Assembly (NCBI GenBank): GCA_033297075.1 | Contig: MU858123.1 | Location: forward strand, 62,001-126,000 | Direction of reading: 5' to 3' | DNA length: 64,000 nt | DNA from: Rhypophila decipiens | Taxonomy: Eukaryota; Ascomycota; Sordariomycetes; Sordariales; Naviculisporaceae | Part shown: in pieces, positions 32,977-42,658 of the stretch | How positions within the stretch are numbered: the stretch's first letter is position 1 | Layout of the letters: every line of letters begins with the position of its first letter | Translations under genes and position numbers: made by a program | Notes under the pieces: generated by a model | The model's database searches: none | What the model saw: the letters and a program-made list of their open reading frames with translations, nothing else | What the model was told of the DNA's origin: nothing

Positions 32977-33668
32977 GGACAATGGAGCACAAGTTGAAGC
33001 AAGAGCGGCGACGGGGAACGAGATTTATGTCTTTTCAACACCATGCCAAGATGAGGCAGCAAGAGTCACGATATATGACGGAACGACAGACGTTCTCCAT
33101 GCTCGGCTCCAGCCTGCCTTGAGGTGCGGATGGTGCAGACGGATAAAGCCACCCCCAAGCCCAACCTGCATCGGCATTGACAGTGTTGCAGCTGTGGCGT
33201 CCAATGATGCTGCTCAAGCCTGCGGGAATCAAGAATCCGATATTTATTACAAAAGGTCCCTTTCCTTTTTAGGACATCGTGAGTTTGGAGAAGGTTTCTC
33301 ATTCATCTGGATTTTATTTGTGCTACAAAAAGAGGAAACAAGCCACTTCTGGTCGTCGGAAACCGCGTGCCTTCCTCTGCGGTATAGAAACCTTTAGAGC
33401 CTTCTCTTTGGACAAAGTTGCACTTTCCACAGCGGTTTCTCAAACAAGACTGAGCTAACTGAGGAAAGAGCAGTCCAGCCCCCTAGACGATTGCGCTTTC
33501 TCTTTCTTTCTAGACAACCATCACGCTCAATTCTTCCATGACCATTTGATTGGTTCACCACAAACGCTTTTCGGTTTCCAATGCTGCTGCACAAAAAGAC
33601 CCTTTCACTTTTTATTTTCATGTACCACTCAAGAACCCCCACGACCACCTTCCATCACATCACTAAAG
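32977..33668. other. Intergenic region
   Basis: 5' flank of the Clr5 gene and 3' flank of the DUF8021-like gene; no gene recognised. Confidence 0.6.
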
Positions 33669-34451
33669 TTACACCGTCACAGTATGAACATACTTGACCT
33701 TTCCAGCCTCGACACGAATCTCGTGGCTGTCGGGCAAGCTCCCCAGCGAGTCGAAAGAGCACAAAACATCAACTGACCCGACCGTCTCGTCAATCACATA
33801 CCTCCTCATTCCATTATTCTTTGCACTTCCGCCCCGCGGCAGCGACACGCCACACGGCCTGGTGTACTGCGACCCTTCGACTCGCTCGCAGTCGGTTCCC
33901 CAAGGAATGGAACCCGCGGCGTTTGCGTCTGTCCACATGTCAAGATAGGCATCCCCGACCTTTTTGAGCAGCTCGCGACTGGGACGATCGGCCTCTGCAA
34001 GGGTGGCCCAACTCTCGGCCTGAATGTACCCCAAGGTCTTTTTGGCGTTGAAGAAGAGGGAGCCCGTCGTCGCCGCGATGGTGTCAATGGTCGATATGAT
34101 GGTCGTATCGTCCCCCGGGTGGCGAATCTGTGTGGCCAATACGTATGGCTTGGTGCCTCCCGAGGAGATGACGAGGGTATAGCTCGCGCAGGCAACGGTG
34201 TCGGCTGTGCTCCTGGTCAAGTCGATCTTGAGGGGCTGGGTCAGGACACCCTTCTTGATGTCTGCTGCCTTGTTGTTCTCCATATAGGTGAAGTTGCTCG
34301 TCGCCAGCTTGAGCCCATCAATCTTTCCAGCCGTAACAGCGGCAACATAGCTCTCGGCAGCTGCGAGGAGGCCTTCTCGCGTACATGCTGCCGATGCCGT
34401 CGTGATGGAGCCCACCATGGCCAACGCCGTTAAGGTGATCGAGGAAAACAT
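33669..34451 (-). CDS. Secreted protein of the fungal DUF8021 (NTF2-like) type
   Basis: Single exon, 260 aa. Residues 1-21 are a signal peptide ending ASA before ACTREGLL. The mature protein begins with a helix CTREGLLAAAESYVAAVTAG, followed by a YMENNKAADIKKGVLTQPLKID segment and STADTVACASYT. This order is common in a family of small secreted fungal proteins of unknown function with an NTF2-like fold. Five cysteines in the mature part (in the CTRE, VACAS, GTDCE, RPCGV and LCSF contexts) may form disulfides. A TATATA lies about 110 bp upstream near 34560. It could be an effector or an enzyme; nothing in the sequence decides this. Confidence 0.75.
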   Translation of the reverse strand: MFSSITLTALAMVGSITTASAACTREGLLAAAESYVAAVTAGKIDGLKLATSNFTYMENNKAADIKKGVLTQPLKIDLTRSTADTVACASYTLVISSGGTKPYVLATQIRHPGDDTTIISTIDTIAATTGSLFFNAKKTLGYIQAESWATLAEADRPSRELLKKVGDAYLDMWTDANAAGSIPWGTDCERVEGSQYTRPCGVSLPRGGSAKNNGMRRYVIDETVGSVDVLCSFDSLGSLPDSHEIRVEAGKVKYVHTVTV

Positions 34452-35074
34452 GGCTAAAGTATGCCGTTGCCGAGACCTGTCACTGGGGGTCTTTTGATGT
34501 CAAAGGGCGAAGAATAACAGCCAACCTCGTTTCTTCTCTCTGTGTAATTCTCCCAGGCCTATATAGATCCCATTAATTTCTGTCTTCCAGAGTTCACGAA
34601 TCCGACCGTCGATTCTTCCATAGGGTCTGTCTAACCGGCAAAATTCCCCGCACCGAAGTTATTGAGTCCAGGTCGGCGATATAACTACCAGATGCTTTAC
34701 CCGCCCAACCCAAACACCGTTCTCAGCTTACCAGCAGCCGCACGAATGCGAGCATGCATATGATCGAGGGAAACCTTAACAAAATTAAGCTTTCTCCACC
34801 CGGCACACATCCAAAGTGCCGATCCTTCTTTTCCTTTTCGGGGTGTGTTGGCGAGTCGATGTAAGTTGGATATGCCCGTCTTCGCATCGGAACAGCCTTG
34901 ACTTATTATGCAGGTCCTGAGTATCTAACTCTCTCCCTGCACTTCCACATCGCCCTTTTCGAAGGCGTACCAACGTTTCGACCCCTTTTGCGTAACATCT
35001 CCACCCACACTCTCCTAGTTGCTGGAGTCACTCAAGACCGACAACGCCCGATGGTTTTTTGCATCCAATCATCA

Positions 35075-35181
35075 GGCAAGATGGCCGAGCGGTCTAAGGC
35101 GCCACGTTAAGGTTTACCTTGATAACATCCACTAGGATTCCGTGGTCCGAAAGGGCGTGGGTTCGAATCCCACTCTTGTCA
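35075..35181 (+). tRNA. tRNA-Leu (anticodon AAG) with intron
   Basis: The acceptor stem GGCAAGA pairs with TCTTGTC (one G-T), the D-arm is GCCGAGCGGTCTAAGGC, the anticodon stem is CCACG/CGTGG, there is a long variable arm as in all Leu tRNAs, the T-arm is GTGGG-TTCGAAT-CCCAC and the discriminator is A. The anticodon AAG is at 35109-35111. A 27-nt intron (about 35113-35139) follows position 37 and contains CCTT, which can pair with the anticodon region, as is usual for eukaryotic pre-tRNAs. Confidence 0.93.
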
Positions 35182-35263
35182 TGACAAGGATCAAGTCAAC
35201 AGATCCGATTCTTTTTGTTTCAATCTTGTTTCCTTCTCTTGCGGGTTTGTATACCATTATCCC

Positions 35264-36349
35264 TTACGCGGGCAATTCCCTCAATTCCCTCGGCGAATGC
35301 TCCGGCCTAGGTGCTTCGACCGCGACCATCTGATGCCCCGGATAATCCCATTTTCCTTCCTGCGACCTGTTAGTCCCCACAGCTGGCACAGCAGCTGCTG
35401 TCGCATCGGCACCCGACAGCTCTGTCATCCCTGGGCTCGCCACTCGGTGTTCCATCGAGGGATGATGATACGCTGTTCCGAGAGGAGCATATCGTGCCGA
35501 AGAAGTCGATGCAAGGTCTGCATGGCCTGGTCCTGGACTCGCGATTGACGGCGGCCCGTAATTCATGGAGGTATGATGGTCACTCTCCATATTTCGATCG
35601 GCTCGCTTTTTCCGCCAGATAAAGATGCCGGCGCCGAGAATACCCAGGACTAAGATTGCGGTTCCTATCGCAATTCCTGCTATTGTTCCGCCTGAAAGGC
35701 CACTGTTATCTGAACTTGCACTTGCATTGTTGTTAAGACCTGAGTTTGCGGGACCGGAGGAGGTCAAAGTCGAGGATACAGTGCTAGGGGGTAAATCCGT
35801 TGCCTTAAAGTTCATCTGTATAAGCGGTGCTAGTAGCGTGATCCCGCCCTGTGGCATCGTCAGAACATTTAGCCCGCCGCTCTGGCCGTTTTCGGTATCG
35901 CAGGTGACGGTCTGCACTGCCAGAGAGGTGGTCGACTGGTCCATGTTGAACTGGCAGGTCTGCCGAGTTCCCCACAGTGAACAGATGAAGCCTGTTGGAC
36001 AACACCCCGCGGCTGTTTCATCTGCTGCGAGGGAGAATTGAAAGGCAAAGGCGTTGGCTTCGGGGTGGCCTGCTGTGGCGGAGCAGGCCGTCGTGTGGCC
36101 TGCTGGGCAGGAGATGCCGGGGGAGTAGTAGCCCCATCCGTAGTAAGGGTGGACGGGAGCGGGCACGGTACGGTCGACGGGCGGCCAGCAGGTTCGAACA
36201 TCTTGTGCGCCGACGGATGGGTCGCATGACCCGCCGAGCCAGATATGGTCGCAGGTTTCGCACTCGCCCTCGCCTATTCCGATTGTGCATTGTGATGGTG
36301 GGGTGAAGGTTGTCGTTAGTGCGCCGAGGTGAGTTCCTGATTCTGCCAT
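35264..36349 (-). CDS. Cysteine-rich single-pass membrane protein (surface sensor-like)
   Basis: 361 aa, single exon. The N-terminal ~180 residues hold 12 cysteines in an ectodomain with TTTFTPPSQC, YSPGISCPAGHTTACS and CCPTGFICS. A Ser/Thr/Asn-rich stalk follows (about 187-218), then one membrane helix (about 221-245, GTIAGIAIGTAILVLGILGAGIFIW) with a stop-transfer RKKR and a Pro/Ser-rich cytoplasmic tail ending in RELPA. No N-terminal signal peptide is visible, which is usual for this common, poorly named ascomycete family (type III topology). The layout resembles Mid2/WSC-type wall sensors, but no WSC domain is recognised. Function unknown; a cell-surface role is inferred. Confidence 0.75.
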   Translation of the reverse strand: MAESGTHLGALTTTFTPPSQCTIGIGEGECETCDHIWLGGSCDPSVGAQDVRTCWPPVDRTVPAPVHPYYGWGYYSPGISCPAGHTTACSATAGHPEANAFAFQFSLAADETAAGCCPTGFICSLWGTRQTCQFNMDQSTTSLAVQTVTCDTENGQSGGLNVLTMPQGGITLLAPLIQMNFKATDLPPSTVSSTLTSSGPANSGLNNNASASSDNSGLSGGTIAGIAIGTAILVLGILGAGIFIWRKKRADRNMESDHHTSMNYGPPSIASPGPGHADLASTSSARYAPLGTAYHHPSMEHRVASPGMTELSGADATAAAVPAVGTNRSQEGKWDYPGHQMVAVEAPRPEHSPRELRELPA

Positions 36350-36913
36350 CTTTCCTTGATGGTGATGGTCGTCGAGATCGAGGGGGTGGGTCGTCCTTGC
36401 TGGCCTATCAAGGGTGGTCTCGAGATCTTTCTTGACCCTTTCTCCTCTTCGGACTCGAATCCTAATTCCTGCTCTTGTGGCAGACGTGCCTCGATTGAGT
36501 CGATCTCAGTTATGGTCGTCGCTACTTCCAGCGGCTTGGAGTCGTCGGGTCGTCTATGCTCTTGATTGGAAAACGGAGGACTTTTATTCTGTACTCTGGT
36601 TATGCTCGGATTATTGCTCTGAGGTCTCTCTGGCCGTGGTTCACCGCTCCGCTCGTAGTATAAGTCGCCTGTTTGATGTGAGGTCTTATCAATATGAAGT
36701 ATGGAGTCGAGGGGAAAAAAGAAAGGAGAGAAAACATGGGACGTAAGAGCAATATCAGTCATCGCACTCACTGAATGAAGCTAACCCCAGGAATACTCCT
36801 GAACAGGGGGTAGCCCGAGTCAACTGTCTTTTGGGATTTATTTTTCATAAGTTCCTTGTTTTTGAGTGCGGAGTGGAATTCCGGGTATAAAAATGAAAAT
36901 GATCAATGATATC

Positions 36914-37222
36914 GCATGCTCTCGATCAAGTAAGTTTTGAGCTAACTGCCTTGGGGCAAGGAGTGGGTCAGGCACCGCCACGGACACGGCGCCCTACAGA
37001 CCACGCACTGACATAGTCTTACAGGGGCTACCCTACTGATTTCCACTGAGCTAAACCGCTTACGACCGTAGTCGGTCAGCTATAGTTAGACGGGCCGCTC
37101 AGGGCCTCCGGTCAAGGGCTTATCCCCTTTAAGCCTGGTACGGCGACTGTGCTTGTGGCGATGCCCGCGCAACTCCTTGCTTTGAAGCAGTTAGCTCAAA
37201 ACTCAATTGATCGAGAGCATGC
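36914..37222. mobile_element. 309-bp MITE-like element with 36-bp terminal inverted repeats
   Basis: Positions 36914-36949 and the reverse complement of 37187-37222 agree at 34 of 36 bases, beginning with GCATGCTCTCGATCAA. After a short mismatched stretch the next block GCAAGGAG is also mirrored, so the imperfect arms extend to about 50 bp. The interior is GC-rich and has no open frame of note. No clear target-site duplication was found; the termini are themselves the palindrome GCATGC. The TIR does not match the Fusarium mimp consensus that I know. Confidence 0.75.
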
Positions 37223-37567
37223 GGTAGGTTCTAACCCTTTGGATGGGGCGGTGGTGGAATCTGAGTTCGAGCTTGCGCTCCTTCTCGGACTTGAGATTGG
37301 CTGATGGCAGGCCTGAGCTGAAGAGGATAGGGGTTCGTGTGACAGGATGACCTATTTCAAGTATTGACTGATGCGCGGGCTTGAAGAGAAATGTTCGCGA
37401 ATATAAAGGGACACAGTCCGACGCCGGAGACCTAGCCACAGTGCGTGGTCGATTCTAGCGAGCACTTTCGGACAAGTAGAGCATGAATTCAGTTCTCGGA
37501 TAATATTCGACATAACAGTCGGAAGTTAAAAGAACCGCTTTACGGAAGAGGGACTACAGACTAGAGG

Positions 37568-37930
37568 TATATATTCGAGCCAGTCAAGGCATTTATTCAA
37601 GCCAGTTAAAGTATTTATTCGAGCCAGTTAAAGAATTTATTCCAGCCAGGATCTAAGCCTCTTATCTAGTCTTGTCAAGGTATTTATTCCAACCACTTAC
37701 AGCCTTTATTCTAGCTAGTTGAGGCCTTTATTCTAGCTAGTTAAGGCCTTTATTCTAGCTAGTTAAGGCATTTATTCTAGCTGGTTAAGGCCTTTATTCT
37801 ACCTAGTTAAAGCCTCTAAACTAGCCAGTTAAAGCCTCGTTTACAAAAAGAAAAAGAAAGAAAGAAAAAAAAACCCCGAAGACTGGTGCCTGTATGAGAG
37901 GACTGGTGCCTGTATATTAGGCGCCTATAT
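37568..37930. repeat. 22-bp minisatellite with one flanking arm (locus 3)
   Basis: About 12 degenerate units of TTTATTCTAGCTAGTTAAGGC between 37568 and 37836, then an A/G-rich stretch. Next comes an arm at 37881-37930 (GACTGGTGCCTGTAT twice, then GGCGCCTATAT) that corresponds to the right arm of locus 1. No matching left arm is seen. Compared with locus 1, many units read AGTTAAGG instead of AGTCAAGG, a CpA-to-TpA change. Confidence 0.65.
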
Positions 37931-38200
37931 CATCTACGAGCTTACATTGGTATGTACTTTGCAGATGTGTGAGAAGAGTATAAGAGGTTCAATGTATATG
38001 GCTGTGCGCGCAAGCATCCCTTTTGCACTTCTTCACTCTTGGGCATGGCCTTGGATGGAGTTCGACTGCTTAGTGTTCAACCTTCTTAGCCCCTTCACCA
38101 CTAACCGCACAATAACATTTAACCAGCCGCAGATACGACCCTTAGTCCCCTTCGTATAAGCCACGCGGCCGAAGAATCTCTCAAAGCGCTACCTACCTAT

Positions 38201-38509
38201 CTATTGACGCATCCTCTCCGGCAACTTGACCTGAGGCGACGAGTCCCTCCTTCCACTATACGATACAGTTCCAGCGTTAATGCCCGTCGCAGCCTCCGCC
38301 TCCCTCTTTTTCTTCTCTGCTCTCCTTTTCCTGCCCCAAAAGCCCCACCACCCGAATATTACAATCAAGATAAAGGAGGTTCCGCCGACTGCCCCTGCGA
38401 TGCCATGGATTTCAGGGTCCGTGAGGAGCTGGCTGCTGCCCGTCTTGTGAGGAGATTCTGCAATGGTTGGCGATGGTATTCCCGCAGTGGTGCTGGTGGT
38501 GCTAGTCAT
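38201..38509 (-). CDS. Small single-pass membrane protein, hypothetical
   Basis: 102 aa, single exon with an ATG start. A Ser/Thr-rich N-terminal segment (1-35) is followed by one hydrophobic helix (about 37-58, AGAVGGTSFILIVIFGWWGFW) and a very basic cytoplasmic segment GRKRRAEKKKREAE. Same general design as the larger surface protein at 35264, without the cysteine-rich ectodomain. The basic stop-transfer signal after a clean TM helix makes it more likely real than chance, but there is no family I recognise. It may lack an upstream exon. Confidence 0.45.
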   Translation of the reverse strand: MTSTTSTTAGIPSPTIAESPHKTGSSQLLTDPEIHGIAGAVGGTSFILIVIFGWWGFWGRKRRAEKKKREAEAATGINAGTVSYSGRRDSSPQVKLPERMRQ

Positions 38510-40009
38510 CTGGATCGGAAGGTTCCAGGAGGAAGGGTGGGTTTCAGATAGGTTTATATGGGATGTGGAATGTTGAATGTTTTATCTTTGCGCGAGACCT
38601 GGAGCAACATTAAGGTTAGGACTGAATCACAGTTTGAGAGATGGGAGGAGGGCCTACCTAAAGAGAGGGAGATTGAAAGACTGCTTAGAGTGGTCTGAGG
38701 GTAGTCACTGAAAATATTTTGTGATAGAGCGAAGGAGGATGATATGGAGAGGACACAAATTTGATGTCTTTCGATCATATTATATCTGCAAGACCGGTCT
38801 TGGTCAATGGACTGAGATTGGGAAATAGGCAGGTCTGCTGCGCCTCGTCCAAATCGCATGTATGGTACTTGTGTTTGGGAGGCGATATCACGGTAACAAC
38901 GTGAGCCTCTATCTTTTCCAGACTTATCCTCAATCCGTTTAGCCGTCATATTCTCTGGATTATCATGGGAGATACCACCTTTTCAATTGGGCTAACAAGC
39001 CTAACATGTGCTGCGTGTCCGGCATGGTCTGGTCAACATAGAAGATGTCATTTCAGAGTTGTGGTGCTATGAAAGCCAGTCCAGCATTGATGAGAGTCTT
39101 CCCTCTTTGTTATCCTTACATACTGACCCTCTCTTGATAAAAAAGCAGACCAAGCCGGCCGTATTGCTTTTCAGTTGTCCTCTTGATGTCATGTTCTTGA
39201 CTATAAACCTGACAGCTGGACCATCAATATGCCCCGGTGCCGCGGTCCGGTCTAAGCCTTGCTTGGCGGCCCAGTCTGTTCAAAACGACAATCGAGGCCG
39301 TTGATGGCGCTTCCAATTAGAAGAGTGCGTTTATTCGAAGTATTAACCGGGTTGCTCAGCTAAGTTCAATAACCCCTACAACTTTTACCCAATGCAACGC
39401 TGGAGGCCTCCAGAAACATTGATGTTTTTACACACGGGACTCCAACGGTGTGGGATCTAGCCATAAAACAGCTGTATACAATTGGTGCAACCTTGCAATC
39501 GACACGGAGCCGGGCCAAGACAGCTGAAAAGCCGGCGACAACTCGGCCCGGGGACGGTCAGCTTCGGTCCGGCAAATGATAAATCTCGGGAAAACATCAC
39601 ACGGCATGCTTCGGTCTGCGCCGGATCACGTGCCTTACCCTTGACATCACTTTGGGCCGTGTCTTGGGAAAAGTTGACGCTGAGATTCCGATACTTGATT
39701 TGCTCTCATTGATTCTAACCTCTGGTGCCTGCCTCCTACATGCTCAGTGTCACAGATTTCTGGATAAAAAGGCGGATATTTGGTATCATATCATGTGCAG
39801 AGATACGAGAAAGACGGCTTGGTAGACCAAAGAACGTGGAGTCTTGCCAGTTGACCGATTCGATACCGGAATGACATTATTCTCGGGCCTGCGGCCTGCC
39901 TCCATATACATGTACCAAGCTTCTGCTAAAAGTTCTTGCCTTGTACGCCACTTATAAAGCCTCTTACACTAGTTAGAAACCATAACCCGTGTACCCAAAC
40001 ACCGATCAA
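38510..40009. other. Intergenic region
   Basis: No supportable gene or repeat seen between the small membrane protein and tRNA-Asn. Confidence 0.55.
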
Positions 40010-40083
40010 TCCTCTGTGGCGCAATTGGCTAGCGCGTCTGACTGTTAATCAGGAGGTTGGAAGTTCGAGCCTTCCCGGAGGAG
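40010..40083 (+). tRNA. tRNA-Asn (anticodon GTT)
   Basis: 74 nt with no intron. The acceptor stem TCCTCTG pairs with CGGAGGA (one T-G), the A-box is TGGCGCAATTGG, the anticodon arm is CTGAC-TGTTAAT-CAG with GTT, the T-arm is GGAAG-TTCGAGC-CTTCC and the discriminator is G. All arms are intact. Confidence 0.95.
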
Positions 40084-40303
40084 TCCAGGTGTTAGGGTTC
40101 ATTGGTTATTTTTGCCTCTATGATCGGACATGCGCCGTAGTGTCGTTGTTGCTGCCAAAGTTCAGGAAGAGAGCAAGTCTCAAACTCTATTAGGCATGTG
40201 TTTCTGGAAGCGAAGACCAAAGTTCAGGATGAGGTAGGCGGCATGTCCGAGAACCCAAAAAGAAAAAGTCAATCTAGGCACGTGCTCTTGAGAATGTCGG
40301 GAA

Positions 40304-40310
40304 TATAAAA
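40304..40310 (+). promoter_or_regulatory. TATA box
   Basis: TATAAAA about 215 bp upstream of the ATG at 40525, followed by a CT-rich stretch. It fits a core promoter for the orphan gene that follows. Confidence 0.4.
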
Positions 40311-40524
40311 CGGCGTCCCCTCCTTCCAAAAGTAAAATCATGCCATTTCCCTCCCACCTTTCATTTCTTCAATCCAGCATCAGGATCATCAGCATTCTGT
40401 ACCTCGAAACTCGGACATTGCCATTCTCTGTAGCCTAGACTTGCCGTCATCTCGAGTAAGATAAGACGTGACCCGAACTGCTACCAGAACCGAAAGAACC
40501 CAGTACAGCCACTTCACTGCAATC

Positions 40525-41498
40525 ATGTCGGCCAACAACCCAAAGAGTGACGAGGCACACACACCAGCCAGCAGAACCAAAAATACCGAGTACAATCACG
40601 TCTCTGGCATCTTGTCGACCGACAACACACAGAGTTACGAGGCACACACATCAGCCATCGGAACCGAACATGACGAGTCCAGCACTGAAGACGACGAGTC
40701 CAGTAGTGAACATGGCGAGTCCCCCCCCCGAACTCGACGAGTCCATCCCCGAACACGACGAGTCCAAACCCGACACCGGCGGTTTTGATTTCCGCAACTA
40801 CAACCCTTGTGGTACTATCGTTTCCCACAGCAAAAAGCCGGGGTATGACCCATTGGGCGCCGTCTTCACGCCCGCTCAAATCACGGTGGAGGACGGGGAC
40901 GAAGAGCCGCTCCCCCACTGGTACCAACCCCATTTTCGCTTGCGACATATGATTCTCGAGGCCTGCGACGATGCGGAGATAATATTCCGCGACACTTCTA
41001 TCAAGGACGGAGAAAGGGCACTATTTCACTTCGGGATGAGCGAGCGTGCTCTGCGCAAAAAGGTACCTCGCAAACACACCATACCCGTCTCTAAAGAATG
41101 GCACCTAGCCTGGTGCGAGAAGCACTTATTACGAGCCCAAACCCACTTTGGCAATGCCCGTGACTCTTTCCAAGCGGCCAACATTGCCATGACCTTGGTG
41201 TACAAGTCTGCGCTGGCTGCAAATGGACGCGCCGTCACTGGACGAGATTGAGTCCCACCAGGGGCGTCCGGACGGCCAACCGCCATCAAAGCAATCGGGA
41301 GAGGCAATTGCTGAGCACCGAGACGACCTGACTACCACAGACTGCGGTGTCTTAGAAACAGAATAATCTCATGGTAACCCTGCCACCGCACTTCTAAATA
41401 CCGTGGGGCCAGCTCCGGTGAAGAAACGTGAAAGGGGTGATGGAGAGGACACGACGGAGTTGGATGATGAGTCATCGAGAAAGAAGGCCAGGAAGTAG
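40525..41498 (+). CDS. Orphan acidic-repeat protein gene with single-base frameshift in a C9 run
   Basis: From the ATG at 40525 the frame encodes part of a 29-residue tandem repeat and then acidic DES repeats, and would soon end out of frame. A 21-bp DNA repeat encoding (E-x-D-E-S) units runs from about 40669 to 40774. The third unit has 22 bp because of one extra C in the nine-C run at 40731-40739. Skipping one C restores the same repeat in the next frame (ELDESIPEHDESKPDTGG), which continues into a non-repetitive domain to 41251. A better 3' model uses two introns, 41198-41261 (GTGTAC...CCAG) and 41347-41412 (GTGTCT...CCAG), ending with APVKKRERG...SSRKKARK at 41498, a basic nuclear-signal-like tail. 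Without introns the last part would contain an in-frame TAA. Either a sequence error or a real frameshift; the family is unknown. Confidence 0.45.
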
Positions 41499-41935
41499 GT
41501 GGTCCTTTGCCCAAGTTCGTAGGGTAGGGCGTCTATGATGCTTTGTGGGGACGAAGCCATATATACCACTGAGCCGAACACGCCTTTCGGTGATTGCAGT
41601 CATCTTTTGGTCGTGTGGTTCAGTGGTTGAGCAGTTAGCTCCTTAGATGTTTCTTGTCCTTCGGCCGAAAGCTTTCATACACCACAGGACTGCATTGGTA
41701 ATTCAGAAGGCTTCTTTCCCCTCCCGCCTTACCAGTATCCGCCCACCGTGGCTTGAAACGTGTTTGCAATAGCTAGGTAGTTAGGTCATTATCATTACAA
41801 AATATCATCATATTACACCGTTCCCCATTCAACCTCCTGGCTCACTAGAAAAGGTTAGGGAATACTTTTGAGCTCTTCGCCGAGTTTGTAGTGTCTCTAC
41901 ACATGTAACCTGTGTCATCCGGTATCGAGATTTCC

Positions 41936-42658
41936 ATGAGAAATTCTGCTGTGTTTACAGCTCTCGAAAACTTCTGGTACTGTCTTTTGGCAGAAGATGA
42001 TCTCTTCCCTTCACATTGGCGACGACCCAACGACGAAGAAAGCATCTTCTTCGAAGACCTGTTACGCACTGTTCGTGATAGATGCCTCGAGACGGAAATC
42101 AGTCAGCTAGAGTCTGTTCTTTCATTGCTGGAAAGCAATCAGTCTGACGACGCTCGTTACATTTCGGAGTACTTGATGAAGGAGAAGGCCAAGCACCACC
42201 AACTGGACGAGCTCGAGACTATTCAAGTCATCAGATACGTGCAGATCCACCAGGGCATGATGGATATTGCCGTCGAGAGCTTGGAGGAAATAATCGTCGT
42301 TAACAAGAAACAAATGTCCACGTCGCCCTTTTCACAGCCATCAGTGTTTGGTGAGAAGGTGAGGAAGCGGGAGGGAGGCGATGATACTAGTGTCTTGGAT
42401 CTGAGCTCCGTCTCATTGGCAGCGTGCTGTCCCAACATTGACTGCAGTGGAATATCTGTTGATAATGACAACCAGACTCGACGTTCACTCGCGCTGATAT
42501 GCAGTCATGCCATCGCAAACCGAGAAACGAGGTCAGCACCAGTTTTGACAGGTGGTGAAGAAGCGGGAACTTTTGCAACATTCCATTTTCATTCATTTTG
42601 TTACTTAGTCAGCTTAGTTTTCACATGTAGCATGAGCGTTGAGTGTGCCTTATGGTGA
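41936..42658 (+). CDS. Hypothetical protein, orphan
   Basis: 240 aa from the ATG at 41936 (the frame extends upstream only to a GTG). The first 140 residues look like a real folded helical protein (ENFWYCLLAEDD, EDLLRTVRDRCLETEISQLESVLSLLE, ELETIQVIRYVQIHQGMMDIAVESLEEIIVV) with heptad-like spacing. The last ~30 residues are hydrophobic and low quality and may be read-through of an unrecognised intron. No homologous family recognised. Modest confidence that this is expressed. Confidence 0.4.
   Translation: MRNSAVFTALENFWYCLLAEDDLFPSHWRRPNDEESIFFEDLLRTVRDRCLETEISQLESVLSLLESNQSDDARYISEYLMKEKAKHHQLDELETIQVIRYVQIHQGMMDIAVESLEEIIVVNKKQMSTSPFSQPSVFGEKVRKREGGDDTSVLDLSSVSLAACCPNIDCSGISVDNDNQTRRSLALICSHAIANRETRSAPVLTGGEEAGTFATFHFHSFCYLVSLVFTCSMSVECALW

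Larger units (their letters stand above)
36350..38200. other. Repeat-rich intergenic region
   Basis: No protein gene. It contains the MITE-like element at 36914-37222 and minisatellite locus 3 at 37568-37930, both listed separately. Confidence 0.7.

Noticed and set aside
36914..37222. Identification of the TIR element as a Fusarium mimp
   Set aside because: The termini do not match the mimp consensus known to me; kept only as an unnamed MITE-like element.
41607..41690. tRNA-like stretch with A-box-like TGGTTCAGTGGTTGAGC
   Set aside because: No matching B-box or acceptor pairing could be found downstream; not supportable as a tRNA.
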